Position numbers and translations under genes: made by a program | In this document: positions 49,618 to 59,427 of the stretch, one piece after another | Position numbering within the stretch: the stretch's first letter is position 1 | Layout: each line of letters begins with the position of its first letter | Origin: Collybia mongolica | Taxonomy: Eukaryota > Basidiomycota > Agaricomycetes > Agaricales > Clitocybaceae | Length of the DNA stretch: 64,000 bases | Reading direction: 5' to 3' | Assembly (NCBI GenBank): GCA_013420905.1 | Contig: JAAXNY010000011.1 | Location: forward strand, 2,790,001 to 2,854,000 | The notes under the pieces: generated by a model | Told to the model about the DNA's origin: nothing | The model's input: only the letters and a program-made list of their open reading frames with translations | Databases searched by the model: none

Positions 49618-50256
49618 ATGTGCAGCCACATTGTTGACCGGAATGACACAACTGAAGCAAGCAAGAAACATGGATGCTGCTGGATGGGGGTAACGTGTGC
49701 CTCATTTTGCATTACATCATTGGAGCCATCCATGTCAGTTTGTTTTCTTTGTTTCCTGGAAAGACACCACCAGCCTGTCAAATCAGCAGTGAATCCAAGG
49801 ACACAAATGTATTCACAACACATTTATCTGATCGTTGGACCGCACATGTTGTGGGATGACTTCACTCAATACGTCGTAGCTCTTTAACCCAAGATTTATT
49901 CTATTCATCCCTCTTTAATTCTGCACCTCTTATACGGTTTTCTCTACTTTGTTTGTTCCCAAAAAAATCTGGCAGCATGACTACTGTATTGTTGAGTATG
50001 AGCACGACGCCTCTGCCATTGTTGATAATGCCTGCCTTGTCTTCTGGTGTTTCTTCTCTTCCTTCATCTTCTCCCTCTGTGTCTCCATCTTCTCTTCCAT
50101 CTGCTTGGCCTTCTTCCTTTTCCTCTTCTCCTTCCTCTTCGTCTCCTTTGTCTCCTCCTCCCTCTTTGTCTTTGTCAAATGGTAGGAAGGGGCTGGGTTT
50201 GCTTGGTAGATGCATGTCATAGCTGGGTGATGTGTGTTTGCAATTGCGTAAGTTGG
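49618..50256 (+). pseudogene. P3: N-terminal fragment of the P gene with its promoter
   Basis: The upstream part (49640-49880) matches the P1 promoter. A start at 49977 opens MTTVLLSMSTTPLPLL and a short Ser/Pro-rich stretch (SSLPSSSPSVSPSSLP) to about 50190. It then jumps to the P-unit 3' flank (GCATGTCATAGCTGGGTG), so most of the gene has been deleted. The chromovirus is inserted in this flank. Confidence 0.6.
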
Positions 50257-50261
50257 GCATG

Positions 50262-50767
50262 TGTAAGGGGAACTCCATTTCCGCCTTACTTTGCCGATCT
50301 AGCCTTACTTCGCCGAATCTCACTCCGCCGACTTCTACTTCGCCGATTCGCAACTCAGTCATCCCGCCGACTTACGATACAATTTCTCTGCTTACTTCGC
50401 GCTCACTCAATTACATTCACTACATCGCACGTTCATTACCTACGCCCACACGCACCCCCACTCTCTACTTCGCGCGCAGTTCGCCGCCGGACTTCGCACT
50501 TGTTCGGACTATCAAGGGCACGGTCACGTGACCTTCGCTAGCCCAACGCGTGTCGTCGTACCGCACCGGGAACATGTATTTAATGTAGTACTAGGTATAT
50601 AGCACACCCCCCCTGATGGAGGCTCCTCAGAGAATTCTCTTAGGATCCCCTCCACCAGGTGAGTAGTACATATGTCGTACAAGTGAATACATCAACTTAG
50701 GATCCCCTCCACCAGCGTCGGCCCGCTCTACTAAGTTCGCGCGCACTCCGCCGGAGTTGCCCTTACA
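50262..50767 (+). repeat. Chromovirus 5' LTR
   Basis: 506 bp. A TATATA box is at 50596-50601. The predicted start site, about 30 bases later, falls at AGAGAATTCT (50629-50638). Confidence 0.9.
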
Positions 50768-50769
50768 GT

Positions 50770-50779
50770 AGAATTCTCT
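50770..50779 (+). other. Chromovirus candidate self-primer binding site
   Basis: AGAATTCTCT, two bases after the LTR, is complementary to AGAGAATTCT at 50629-50638, the predicted first ten bases of the transcript. Tf1-type elements prime reverse transcription by folding the RNA 5' end back in this way. Eight of the ten bases are themselves a palindrome, which weakens but does not remove the argument. Confidence 0.55.
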
Positions 50780-50906
50780 CACCAGCAGAGACCGCGACCT
50801 CACCGCAGCCATTGCCAAATTCCGATCGGCAGAAACTGTCAGCTCCGATACAGAATCTGTCAAGACTGCGCGAGAATCGCCCTCTCCACCCTCCTCCGAA
50901 CTAGAA

Positions 50907-52094
50907 GTGGAACTCCTACTCCGGCCGATGGACACCGAAACGAGGATGGATAACATCGAACGAGACGTAGGAGATCTCAATAGGAAGGCGGAGGAACAAG
51001 CCGAGCAGCTTAAGAAGCTCACCGACAGCATCAACGCGCTGATCGCGCTCCAAACCACGGCTCCCCCACCCCCGGTCAATACCCCTGCACCCAGCGCCCC
51101 TGTAAATAATGTATCAACACCTCCCCCCGCGACCCACGTTAATTCGGGACGACCTTCGGCACTCCGGCCATCGCTTCCCGATGACTTCGACGGATCGCGC
51201 GAACGAGGGCGTGCGTTCATTAACGCATGCAAACTGTATATAAATCTTGTACCACACCAGTTCGCGGATGAAGTGACGCAGGTACGGTGGGCGTACACCT
51301 TCATGAAGAAAGGCCAAGCGTATCTGTTCGCGGACCAGGCCATGCGATACCAGACCGCTACCAGGAACCCGAAGTACGCGACATGGGCCCTATTCCGCGC
51401 CAACTTCGCGGTCAACTTCTTCGTGCAGAGCGAAGCGCAGCGGGCGATTACGAGGTTGGAAACGAGCAGCTACCACCAAGGATCGCGATCGGTGGACGAC
51501 TACACGGATGAGTTCAGGGATCTCATCGACAAGTCGGGATACAAGGAGGGGTTGACGATTGTGGTGAAGTACCGGAAGGGACTGAGCGGGGAGATTCAGT
51601 CGCAGATCGCGACGATGGCAGTGGGACGACCAGCGGACGATCAGCCGGAACAGTGGTATGTAGCGGCGATGAAGTGCGATGAAAACCGCCTCACCAACGA
51701 GGCCTTCCTGAGCACTAAACCGGCGGCTCGCGCACCTCCTGCACGCACTACCTCGGCATTTCGCGCACCGCCGCACTTCTCAGCCCCGACGCTGCAACGG
51801 ATGGCGCCACCACCACCTCCGCCGCCCCCTGCTCTCCCTCCACCGGTTCCGATGGATGTAGACGCGATGCGGAGGGCTCGAACGAACATCGAGACCTGCC
51901 ACCAATGTAAGCAGCCGGGCCATTTCCGGAAGGACTGCCCCCTCCGCTACGACACGCGGTTCATGTCAATGGAGGAGCAGCATGAGTTCGCGCAGCACAT
52001 CTTCGCGATGATAGACGCACAAGTCGAACCGCCGGCGGAAGAAGGGGAAACGTTCGCAACCACTCAAGAGGATTTTGTAGCGGACAGCGAGTGA
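50907..52094 (+). CDS. Chromovirus Gag
   Basis: Open to TGA 52092-52094. The first ATG, at 50928, gives MDTETRMDNIERDVGDLN, a coiled coil. The frame is open further upstream with a GTG at 50907. A Pro-rich linker (~50-75) is followed by a retrotransposon capsid domain (FDGSRERGRAFINACKLYI, SYHQGSRSVDDYTDEF), then a CCHC knuckle CHQCKQPGHFRKDCP near residue 331. The last codons GAG GAT TTT contain the frameshift heptamer. ATG 50928 is the more likely start. Confidence 0.9.
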   Translation: MELLLRPMDTETRMDNIERDVGDLNRKAEEQAEQLKKLTDSINALIALQTTAPPPPVNTPAPSAPVNNVSTPPPATHVNSGRPSALRPSLPDDFDGSRERGRAFINACKLYINLVPHQFADEVTQVRWAYTFMKKGQAYLFADQAMRYQTATRNPKYATWALFRANFAVNFFVQSEAQRAITRLETSSYHQGSRSVDDYTDEFRDLIDKSGYKEGLTIVVKYRKGLSGEIQSQIATMAVGRPADDQPEQWYVAAMKCDENRLTNEAFLSTKPAARAPPARTTSAFRAPPHFSAPTLQRMAPPPPPPPPALPPPVPMDVDAMRRARTNIETCHQCKQPGHFRKDCPLRYDTRFMSMEEQHEFAQHIFAMIDAQVEPPAEEGETFATTQEDFVADSE

Positions 52095-52113
52095 ACAGTA
52101 CGCCCTTGCTGTC
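52070..52113 (+). promoter_or_regulatory. Chromovirus -1 frameshift cassette
   Basis: Slippery heptamer G GAT TTT in the gag frame (52070-52076), a 6-base spacer, then a 9-bp stem GACAGCGAG (52083-52091) paired with CTTGCTGTC (52105-52113, one G-T) closing a 13-base loop. The gag stop lies within the loop. The -1 frame is open into pol. Spacer and stem match the textbook architecture. Confidence 0.75.
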
Positions 52114-55100
52114 ATCTGTAAATAGGTTCGCGTGTTTAGAAGTTGAGAATACAATTGAAATTTCCCAAACACCCGAAACTACTACAGAAGCCGTACAAGA
52201 TACCATCCCTGTCCCTAAACCGCTGCGCCAGAGACTCCCCCGATGGGAACGAGCTCTACCCAAGCGATTTGTAGTCGCCGCCACCCCCAGCACTCGCTCG
52301 CTGAAGCTCAAGATTGAACTTCAGACGACCGACACAGGCGAGACATTCGCGACAAACAGCTTGGTAGACTCGGGAGCAACGGGCCTTTTCATCGATTCTG
52401 AATTCGTGCGGAGAAACAGGTTGACCTCGTGCAAGCTAGTTCGCACTATTCCGGTGTTCAACGTCGACGGCACTCCGAACGAGAACGGGTCTATTTCGGA
52501 GATCATAGACCTCATCCTCCGGTACAACGGTCACTCAGAATGCACCCACTTCGCGGTCACCAGCCTAGGGAAGCAGGATCTCATACTGGGCTACACTTGG
52601 TTGCAGGAGCACAACCCGGAGATCAACTGGCAGACCAACGAGGTGAAGATGAGTCGCTGTCCCGACAAATGTCGGACCTGCGCGAACAAGGTTAAATCGG
52701 AAAAGGCGGAGAAGCGTAAATTGGAGGCCCGCATCAACGCCTGTCGCGCAGGACCCATGCCCGAACCAGAAACAGAAATTGGAGAGGTTCCCGACTCTGA
52801 GCACGAAGGAGATATCGCCCTTGAAGATTGCATCGAAGAGGGCGACCGTATCTTTGTGGTCAACATCGGCGAACCAGGACAGTTTCAGAAGGCACTGGAA
52901 GAGATTCGGACAACCCAAACCATCTCGCAGCGACTAGTGGAAAAGATCCAAACGGAAGCCCGGAAGAACGCGTCCCAGCAGATCGCAGACTCCTTTGATC
53001 GTAATGCGCAACCCAAGATGTTTTTCAATCTAGCACCGGCGCACGTCCACAAATTTGAGGATGTGTTCTCCAAGACGTCCTTCGACGCTCTCCCAGATCG
53101 CCGACCATGGGACCATGCAATCGAACTCGTCCGCGACGCAGAAGGGAAATCCTGCAAGGTCTACCCGCTCTCAGTCGCCGAACAAGCGGAGTTGGACAAG
53201 TTCCTCGAGGAGAACCTTGCCTCTGGTCGGATCCGCCCCTCCAAATTGCCAATGGCTTCGCTGTTCTTCTTTATCAAGAAGAAGGACGGTTCGCTACACC
53301 CGGTACAGGACTACCGCGTTCTCAATTCGCTGACGATCAAGAACAAATACCCACTCCCACTCATCTCCGACCTCGTCAACAATCTTCGGGGAGTGAAATA
53401 CTTCTCCAAATTCGACGTTCGCTGGGGATACAACAACGTCCGAATTAAGGAAGGTGACGAGTGGAAGGCCGCATTTCGCACAAACCGCGGAATGTTTGAG
53501 CCCCTGGTAATGTTCTTTGGTCTCACTAACTCGCCGGCAACGTTCCAAACCATGATGAATGAGATATTCCACGATCTCATCATGGAAGGAGTGGTATGTG
53601 TCTACATTGATGATATTCTAATCTACACAAAGACACTTGCCGAACACCGCCGAATTACGAGGTTAGTTCTCCAGCGACTCCGCGAACATAAACTGTACCT
53701 GCGACTGGACAAATGCGAATTCGAGAAGACCCGAATCGAGTATCTGGGGCTCATTATCTCGGAGGGGCAGGCGGAGATGGACCCGGTCAAGGTTGCCGGA
53801 GTAGCGGAATGGCCAACGCCCACGAACAAGAAGCAAGTGCAGTCCTTCTTGGGCTTCACGAACTTCTATCGGCGGTTCATTCGCGACTTCTCCCATATTG
53901 CGCGGCCATTGTTTGATCTCACCGGTAAAGACGTGCCTTGGAAGTGGGGTGAGTCGGAGCAGGAGGCATTCGAAGGGTTGAAGGAAGCGGTGTCGTCTAA
54001 ACCGGTACTGATGTTCGCAGACGACAACCGGCCGTTTAGGGTGGAGGCAGATAGTTCGGATTTCGCGACCGGCGCAGTACTTTCGCAACTCAGCCCAGAG
54101 GACGACAAGTGGCACCCGATCGTGTTTTCGTCAAAGAGCCTCAACGCGGTCGAGCGGAATTACGAGATACACGACAAGGAAATGCTCGCCATCATTCGCG
54201 CACTCGAAGAATGGCAACACTTCCTTGAAGGCGCGCGACACGACTTCGAGATCTGGACAGACCACAAAAATCTAGAGTACTTCCGGACGTCCCAGAAGCT
54301 AAATCGGAGACAGGCCAGGTGGTCACTGTACCTCTCCCGATTCAACTTCTCGCTGCACCACAAGCCCGGACGAAGTATGGGTAGGCCAGACGCGCTATCT
54401 CGCCGAGCGGACCACAGCGATGGAAGCGAGGATAACCGCGATCTAGTCCTCCTCAAACCGGAGTTGTTCACAATCCGCGCGCTGGAAGGAATGGTCGTGG
54501 AAGGAGAGGAAAGGGACATTCTGCGGGATATTCGGAGAGGCAATCGCGAGGGACATCAGGAGGAAGCGGTGGTGAAGGCAGCGCAGGAGTTGAAGAAGTC
54601 CGCAGGAAAATCGGTTCGGAGCGCAGAGTGGAGGGAAGTGCAGGAGTTGCTGTATTTCCGCGATCGCATCTACGTCCCAAAACACGCTGACCTTCGCAGA
54701 CGTATAGTTGCGCAACATCACGATTCGCGAATTGCGGGACACGCCGGAAGATGGAAGACGTTGGAACTCATATCGCGCAATTACTGGTGGCCTCAAATGT
54801 CGCGCTACATCGGTGAATACTGCAAGACATGCGACCTCTGTCTCCGAACGAAGGCTCAGCGTCAACTTCCAAGCGGCGAACTTAAACCGCTGCCGATTCC
54901 GGAAGGTCGCTGGGACGTCGCAAGCGTGGATTTCATCGTGGAACTCCCCGAGTCGCAAGGGCATGATGCGATCATGGTAGTGGTGGACACGGTGGGTAAA
55001 CGCGCGCACTTCATCCCAACCACGACGACAATTACCGCGCTTGGATTGGCGAGGCTTTACCTCCAGCATGTGTGGAAGTTGCACGGCTTACCGAAGGCTA

Positions 55101-56041
55101 TGGTCTCCGACCGAGGGGTACAGTTCGTGGCGGAATTCACAAGGGAGTTATATCGCATGCTTGATATTAAACTCACAGCGTCTACGGCGTACCACCCACA
55201 GACAGACGGACAGACCGAGCGAGTGAACCAGGAACTGGAGCAGTATCTCCGGTTATTCGTCAGCGAGCGACAGGACAACTGGGTCGACCTTTTACCGCTC
55301 GCCGAATTCCAGTACAATAACCACGTCCACTCCTCGACACAGCACTCGCCGTTCTTCCTGGACACCGGTCGACATCCACGCATGGGCTTCGAACCACAGA
55401 CCGCACCATCCCGGCTGGAAACCGCGAACGAATTCCGCGACCGAATGAAGGACACCCTCGAGGAAGCCCGCGCCGCATTAGCCAAAGCCAAGGACGAGAT
55501 GGCGATGTACTACAATTGCCGCCGAAACCCAACACCCGACTACCAGGTTGGAGACCAGATGTATTTGGATTCGCGCGACATTCGTATCACTCGACCGTCG
55601 CAGAAACTGGCTCACCGCTACATCGGGCCCTACCCCATCGAAGCCAAGGTTGGATCGCACGCCTACCGCCTCAAACTTCCGCCGGCACTATCGCGCATCC
55701 ACCCAGTCTTCCATGTTGTCAAACTCCTACCCGCGCCGCACGACCCAATACCCGGTAGAACGGTCACCGAAGTCCCTGAACCCACTCTCATAGACGGCGA
55801 GGTACATTATGAGGTTCAGGAGATCATGGACAGCCGGATTTACAGGAACAAGCTGCAGTACCTGATCGCCTGGAAGGGCTACAGCTACGAACAGAACACC
55901 TGGGAACCTGCCGACAAGGTGAATGCGGACGAGTTGGTCGCCGAATTCTACAGACGCAACCCCGGAGCACCGCGACTCGTACAACGCGTCCAATTCGCAC
56001 AGATCCCGTTCCAACGCCGGCGTGAAGACACGCGAACCTAG
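52091..56041 (+). CDS. Chromovirus Pol: protease, RT, RNase H, integrase, chromodomain
   Basis: 1316 codons in the -1 frame relative to gag, expressed by frameshift since no ATG starts it. Protease LVDSGATGLFID (~92). RT with LPMASLFFFIKKKDG, FRTNRGMFEPLVMFFGL and YIDD (~504). RNase H with VEADSSDFATGAVLS, HDKEMLAI and WTDHKNLEYF. Integrase HHCC (HHDSRIAGHAG...CDLC, ~872-915), D in SVDFIVELP, D in VSDRGVQFV and E in TDGQTERVNQ. Near the end (about 1237-1290) is a chromodomain, YEVQEIMDSRIYRNKLQYL followed by WKGYSYEQNTWEP. Chromodomains steer integration to heterochromatin marks. All key residues are present. Confidence 0.95.
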   Translation: MNSTPLLSSVNRFACLEVENTIEISQTPETTTEAVQDTIPVPKPLRQRLPRWERALPKRFVVAATPSTRSLKLKIELQTTDTGETFATNSLVDSGATGLFIDSEFVRRNRLTSCKLVRTIPVFNVDGTPNENGSISEIIDLILRYNGHSECTHFAVTSLGKQDLILGYTWLQEHNPEINWQTNEVKMSRCPDKCRTCANKVKSEKAEKRKLEARINACRAGPMPEPETEIGEVPDSEHEGDIALEDCIEEGDRIFVVNIGEPGQFQKALEEIRTTQTISQRLVEKIQTEARKNASQQIADSFDRNAQPKMFFNLAPAHVHKFEDVFSKTSFDALPDRRPWDHAIELVRDAEGKSCKVYPLSVAEQAELDKFLEENLASGRIRPSKLPMASLFFFIKKKDGSLHPVQDYRVLNSLTIKNKYPLPLISDLVNNLRGVKYFSKFDVRWGYNNVRIKEGDEWKAAFRTNRGMFEPLVMFFGLTNSPATFQTMMNEIFHDLIMEGVVCVYIDDILIYTKTLAEHRRITRLVLQRLREHKLYLRLDKCEFEKTRIEYLGLIISEGQAEMDPVKVAGVAEWPTPTNKKQVQSFLGFTNFYRRFIRDFSHIARPLFDLTGKDVPWKWGESEQEAFEGLKEAVSSKPVLMFADDNRPFRVEADSSDFATGAVLSQLSPEDDKWHPIVFSSKSLNAVERNYEIHDKEMLAIIRALEEWQHFLEGARHDFEIWTDHKNLEYFRTSQKLNRRQARWSLYLSRFNFSLHHKPGRSMGRPDALSRRADHSDGSEDNRDLVLLKPELFTIRALEGMVVEGEERDILRDIRRGNREGHQEEAVVKAAQELKKSAGKSVRSAEWREVQELLYFRDRIYVPKHADLRRRIVAQHHDSRIAGHAGRWKTLELISRNYWWPQMSRYIGEYCKTCDLCLRTKAQRQLPSGELKPLPIPEGRWDVASVDFIVELPESQGHDAIMVVVDTVGKRAHFIPTTTTITALGLARLYLQHVWKLHGLPKAMVSDRGVQFVAEFTRELYRMLDIKLTASTAYHPQTDGQTERVNQELEQYLRLFVSERQDNWVDLLPLAEFQYNNHVHSSTQHSPFFLDTGRHPRMGFEPQTAPSRLETANEFRDRMKDTLEEARAALAKAKDEMAMYYNCRRNPTPDYQVGDQMYLDSRDIRITRPSQKLAHRYIGPYPIEAKVGSHAYRLKLPPALSRIHPVFHVVKLLPAPHDPIPGRTVTEVPEPTLIDGEVHYEVQEIMDSRIYRNKLQYLIAWKGYSYEQNTWEPADKVNADELVAEFYRRNPGAPRLVQRVQFAQIPFQRRREDTRT

Positions 56042-56052
56042 AAGGGGGGTAA

Positions 56053-56558
56053 TGTAAGGGGAACTCCATTTCCGCCTTACTTCGCCGATCTAGCCTTACT
56101 TCGCCAAATCTCACTCCGCCGACTTCTACTTCGCCAATTCGCAACTCAGTCATCCCGCCGACTTACGATACAATTTCTCTGCTTACTTCGCGCTCACTCA
56201 ATTACATTCACTACATCGCACGTTCATTACCTACGCCCACACGCACCCCCACTCTCTACTTCGCGCGCAGTTTGCTGCCGGACTTCGCACTTGTTCGGAC
56301 TATCAAGGGCACGGTCACGTGACCTTCGCTAGCCCAACGCGTGTCGTCGTACCGCACCGGGAACATGTATTTAATGTAGTACTAGGTATATAGCACACCC
56401 CCCCTGATGGAGGCTCCTCAGAGAATTCTCTTAGGATCCCCTCCACCAGGTGAGTAGTACATATGTCGTACAAGTGAATACATCAACTTAGGATCCCCTC
56501 CACCAGTGTCGGCCCGCTCTACTAAGTTCGCGCGCACTCCGCCGGAGTTGCCCTTACA
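56053..56558 (+). repeat. Chromovirus 3' LTR
   Basis: 506 bp. Compared with the 5' LTR, five CpGs have become TpG or CpA here and one has in the 5' copy. Confidence 0.92.
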
Positions 56559-56563
56559 GCATG

Positions 56564-57010
56564 ACATGTTTCTTCCTGATACTGCATGCCATCGGAATGG
56601 GTAGTCACTAGTCATTGGTGATGACAATTGGCTATTGGTGAGAAGCCACAATGCACGCGCTGCAAGACTCTATCATGCTTTGGGTATAGTGTCACTAGTA
56701 CACTGAGAACAGAAGCAAGGTGGGGTCAGATCTTGGGTTGCGTGCATGTGTTGTGGAGCTTGATGTTCAATGTTTGGAGGCTGCATGAAGGCCAATTCTC
56801 AAACCTGAAGCATGAGGGCAAGGGCTATCATCAGAAAGTATTTGCGTGTGCCTACAGGCACACGTCACTGCTCATACAGTCCCTGATAATCTATAAATAC
56901 TCCAAATGTTCAGCTGAAAAAGAAAAATATTGGAGCTGCAAAACCATCGTTTGCCTGGAAAGATTGGCCCATGGACATCCATCATCTGGAGTGTAAGAAA
57001 ATGAAACTTG
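56564..57010 (+). repeat. 3' flank of the P unit, continuing from P3
   Basis: ACATGTTTCTTCCTGATACTG, GGGTTGCGTGCATG and TGTGTTGTGGAGCT match 9225-9670 and 47845-48250. Joined to 50256 it restores the unit interrupted by the chromovirus. Confidence 0.55.
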
Positions 57011-58629
57011 TAGTTGGAAGGCAGGGGGTCAAGAGGTGTCAGATCTTCCAATCCTGGACATTCAACCTGAATCCCAATTTGGATGTTGGTGATGTCTGAA
57101 GAACGGCAGGACGGCAAGCCATCAACCAAATCAACCAAGCTAGCTTCGGGATGAGCTCAGCAACCCTCACTGATGACAGAGAGTGTATTTGAGTTGTGTC
57201 TCAAGTGCAGATAAAATCCTACAAGTACCCATATCAAGGTAGGTGACAGTCAAATCCCACAATGTCATGTGACATAGTGTGACACCTTCCAAAATAACCC
57301 CACCAGCGCACTGACACTGCAAAGCCCACTACTTTTCAAATTTCACCATTATTGCATGGCTCTTGGGTGCCCTAGAAGGATATGATTTGTATTTGCTTCA
57401 ATAAAACACTACTGCAGTCAACAATCTCTCAAATTAATGGTCTTGAACAACCATTTGAATTGTTTAGCCAGTGTGTTCAATGCAAGCAATTTCCTGATTT
57501 CACACAATTATTGTTAGGGATAGACATAGTCATGCTCAATAGCCTGGTTCTGTGCCAGGTCTGGTGCAAAAGAAGCCAGCACAGCTTGCCCATTACAACA
57601 GATTTTGAATGGATCTGGAGTGGCACTTGCATGAAAATTCTTTGATGTCACAATTTCACAAATGTCATGGCCTTTTGTAGATGGTGTTGGGTGTCTGGTT
57701 AGGGAGCCTTATTCATCAATAATTGCCTGCTACTGGTATATACTCCTGCAAGGTGATGCATGTTTATGGGGGTCCCAAAAAAAGGGTTTACTTTATTTTG
57801 TTAATTCATGACATCTTCACACAAGTGCCATTCCATTTGGAAACTGCTGTAACTAAAATTGTATACATAGTGGTTGAAGCTGGTAGTGAATTCATTTGCA
57901 TGGGTGAAGAGAAAGGGGGAAACACATGAAGATAAAGTTTAAGGGGGTACATGGCAGAGTTACAAATTAGGTCACATGTGTCCACACTTGTAGTGAAGGC
58001 CCATCCCAAAACCCACTACTAAAGTAACAGGAATCATGTATAATAACATATAGACTCAGTTCTTGTAAAAATTGCTTCCTAGGAATTACCATAAATGTAC
58101 TATACTTTGGGCCTAAGAAAACTGTTTTACCTAAACTGTATTCTACATCTAGTAATTTCAAAAATAAAGGAAAACATAATGGCCCTCTTGTGTATTGAAG
58201 GCCAGTTACTGCACCTCTCATTTCTAAAGGATTTCTAGCCACACAGGTATGGGATGAAAGAATAAGGCAATACATGCAAGGCTTTGGAACCTCAATCAAG
58301 ATGGTCAGTTGATGGTTTCCAGGAATAGAAAGGGGAAGTATGGTGTGATGCATCTTGATGGGAAAGAGAACATGCCAGCAAGTGTGTACTTGGGAGTTCA
58401 TGTGTTTTATTAAATCATATCAAAAGGAGAAATGTTCTGATTCAAGAATCCTTGTCCATAATGTCAGAGGGTGGGATCCAGAAAAAGACACCAAAGTTTG
58501 GAGTTCTAAATCAGAGTGACAAGCCAAACATCTGCCAGGTGAGCCTGAGCCAAGATCATGAATATTCATGCATCTTGACAGAGCAAATGTCAGGACAAAG
58601 ATTCTGAACCTATTTCTGCATCCACAGAT
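57011..58629. other. No recognisable gene
   Basis: AT-rich and CpG-poor. Short open frames exist on both strands, but none shows splice-consistent or family-like sequence. Confidence 0.3.
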
Positions 58630-59001
58630 TTGACAAACCAATCCCAAATGAATGTGCATTTTGGGGCCTTTCAAGTTGATCACCCTGGCTGTTCCCTGGG
58701 TGTACCAAACAGCTTGACATTTTCATTTCACATCACAATGCCCAGTGATGACTTTGAAGGGGGTCAAATGCACATGTCATATGTTTCTGGCAATAACACC
58801 CAACCCTGCACTGGGGAAGATGGCATGGGTGATCAGGGATCAGACCCATGGGCATTTGAACCTGTGGTGTCTGATGAACTTGATGATATCCTGGACCCAA
58901 CAAAAAACATTGAAATTGATATTACATCAAATGATCCATCACACAATAGAGGTTGTCAGAATGCATCAAATAATCAAATTCCATGTGATGGAAAGGTATG
59001 A
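58630..59001 (+). CDS. Uncharacterised acidic ORF, possibly a fragment
   Basis: A 123-codon open frame beginning MTNQSQMNVHFGAFQV, with an acidic, Asp-rich C-terminal half (DELDDILDPTKNIEIDI). No domain is recognised. It stops just upstream of the 59059 direct repeat and may be the N-terminal part of a mobile-element protein or chance. Confidence 0.25.
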   Translation: MTNQSQMNVHFGAFQVDHPGCSLGVPNSLTFSFHITMPSDDFEGGQMHMSYVSGNNTQPCTGEDGMGDQGSDPWAFEPVVSDELDDILDPTKNIEIDITSNDPSHNRGCQNASNNQIPCDGKV

Positions 59002-59058
59002 GAAGCTCTGTAAGGGGCAGCATTGCCACAAGCACTATCTGAGGGAGAGCAATGTGCA

Positions 59059-59427
59059 TGGTGAGATCAGCCTGTGTAGGGAAGGGGGCACTCAGGGTGC
59101 AGGCAGCTTAATCACACAAGAATGACCTGGACCTAAGGTATTGCAAAGGTGCAGACCCCAAAGGGCAAGCACCAGCTATATATGGTACATCAATGCATAA
59201 ACTAAGGAGAAAAATTGGAATACAATATAGGCCTGCTTGGGTGTGCAATGGTGTACTGGTAAGGTGCCTGTAAGGGGTAATGTACTGTCCACAAAAGGGG
59301 TGAGGGGTGGAGTCACAGGGTTAGTAGGATTACACTGAAGTCAGGTGTATGGCAGCATATGGAAACATACAATAGTGCAATGTTAGTCCAAGTGACTAGA
59401 TGGGGGCAAACTACTGCTCCCCTTACA
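59059..59427 (+). repeat. 370-bp direct repeat, left copy
   Basis: TGGTGAGATCA...CTCCCCTTACA, 369 bp, nearly colinear with 61249-61618. It has TG...CA-like ends as LTRs do. No target duplication is visible around either copy or around the pair. Confidence 0.6.

Larger units (their letters stand above)
50262..56558 (+). mobile_element. Chromovirus: complete 6.3-kb Gypsy element with chromodomain
   Basis: 506-bp LTRs at 50262-50767 and 56053-56558 with TGTAAGG...CCTTACA ends and the 5-bp duplication GCATG (50257-50261, 56559-56563). Gag and pol are intact, and pol ends in a chromodomain. The two LTRs differ at six visible sites, all CpG transitions. The purine tract GAAGGGGGGTAA abuts the 3' LTR. 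No tRNA-type TGG primer site follows the 5' LTR; a self-priming signal is seen instead. Confidence 0.93.
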
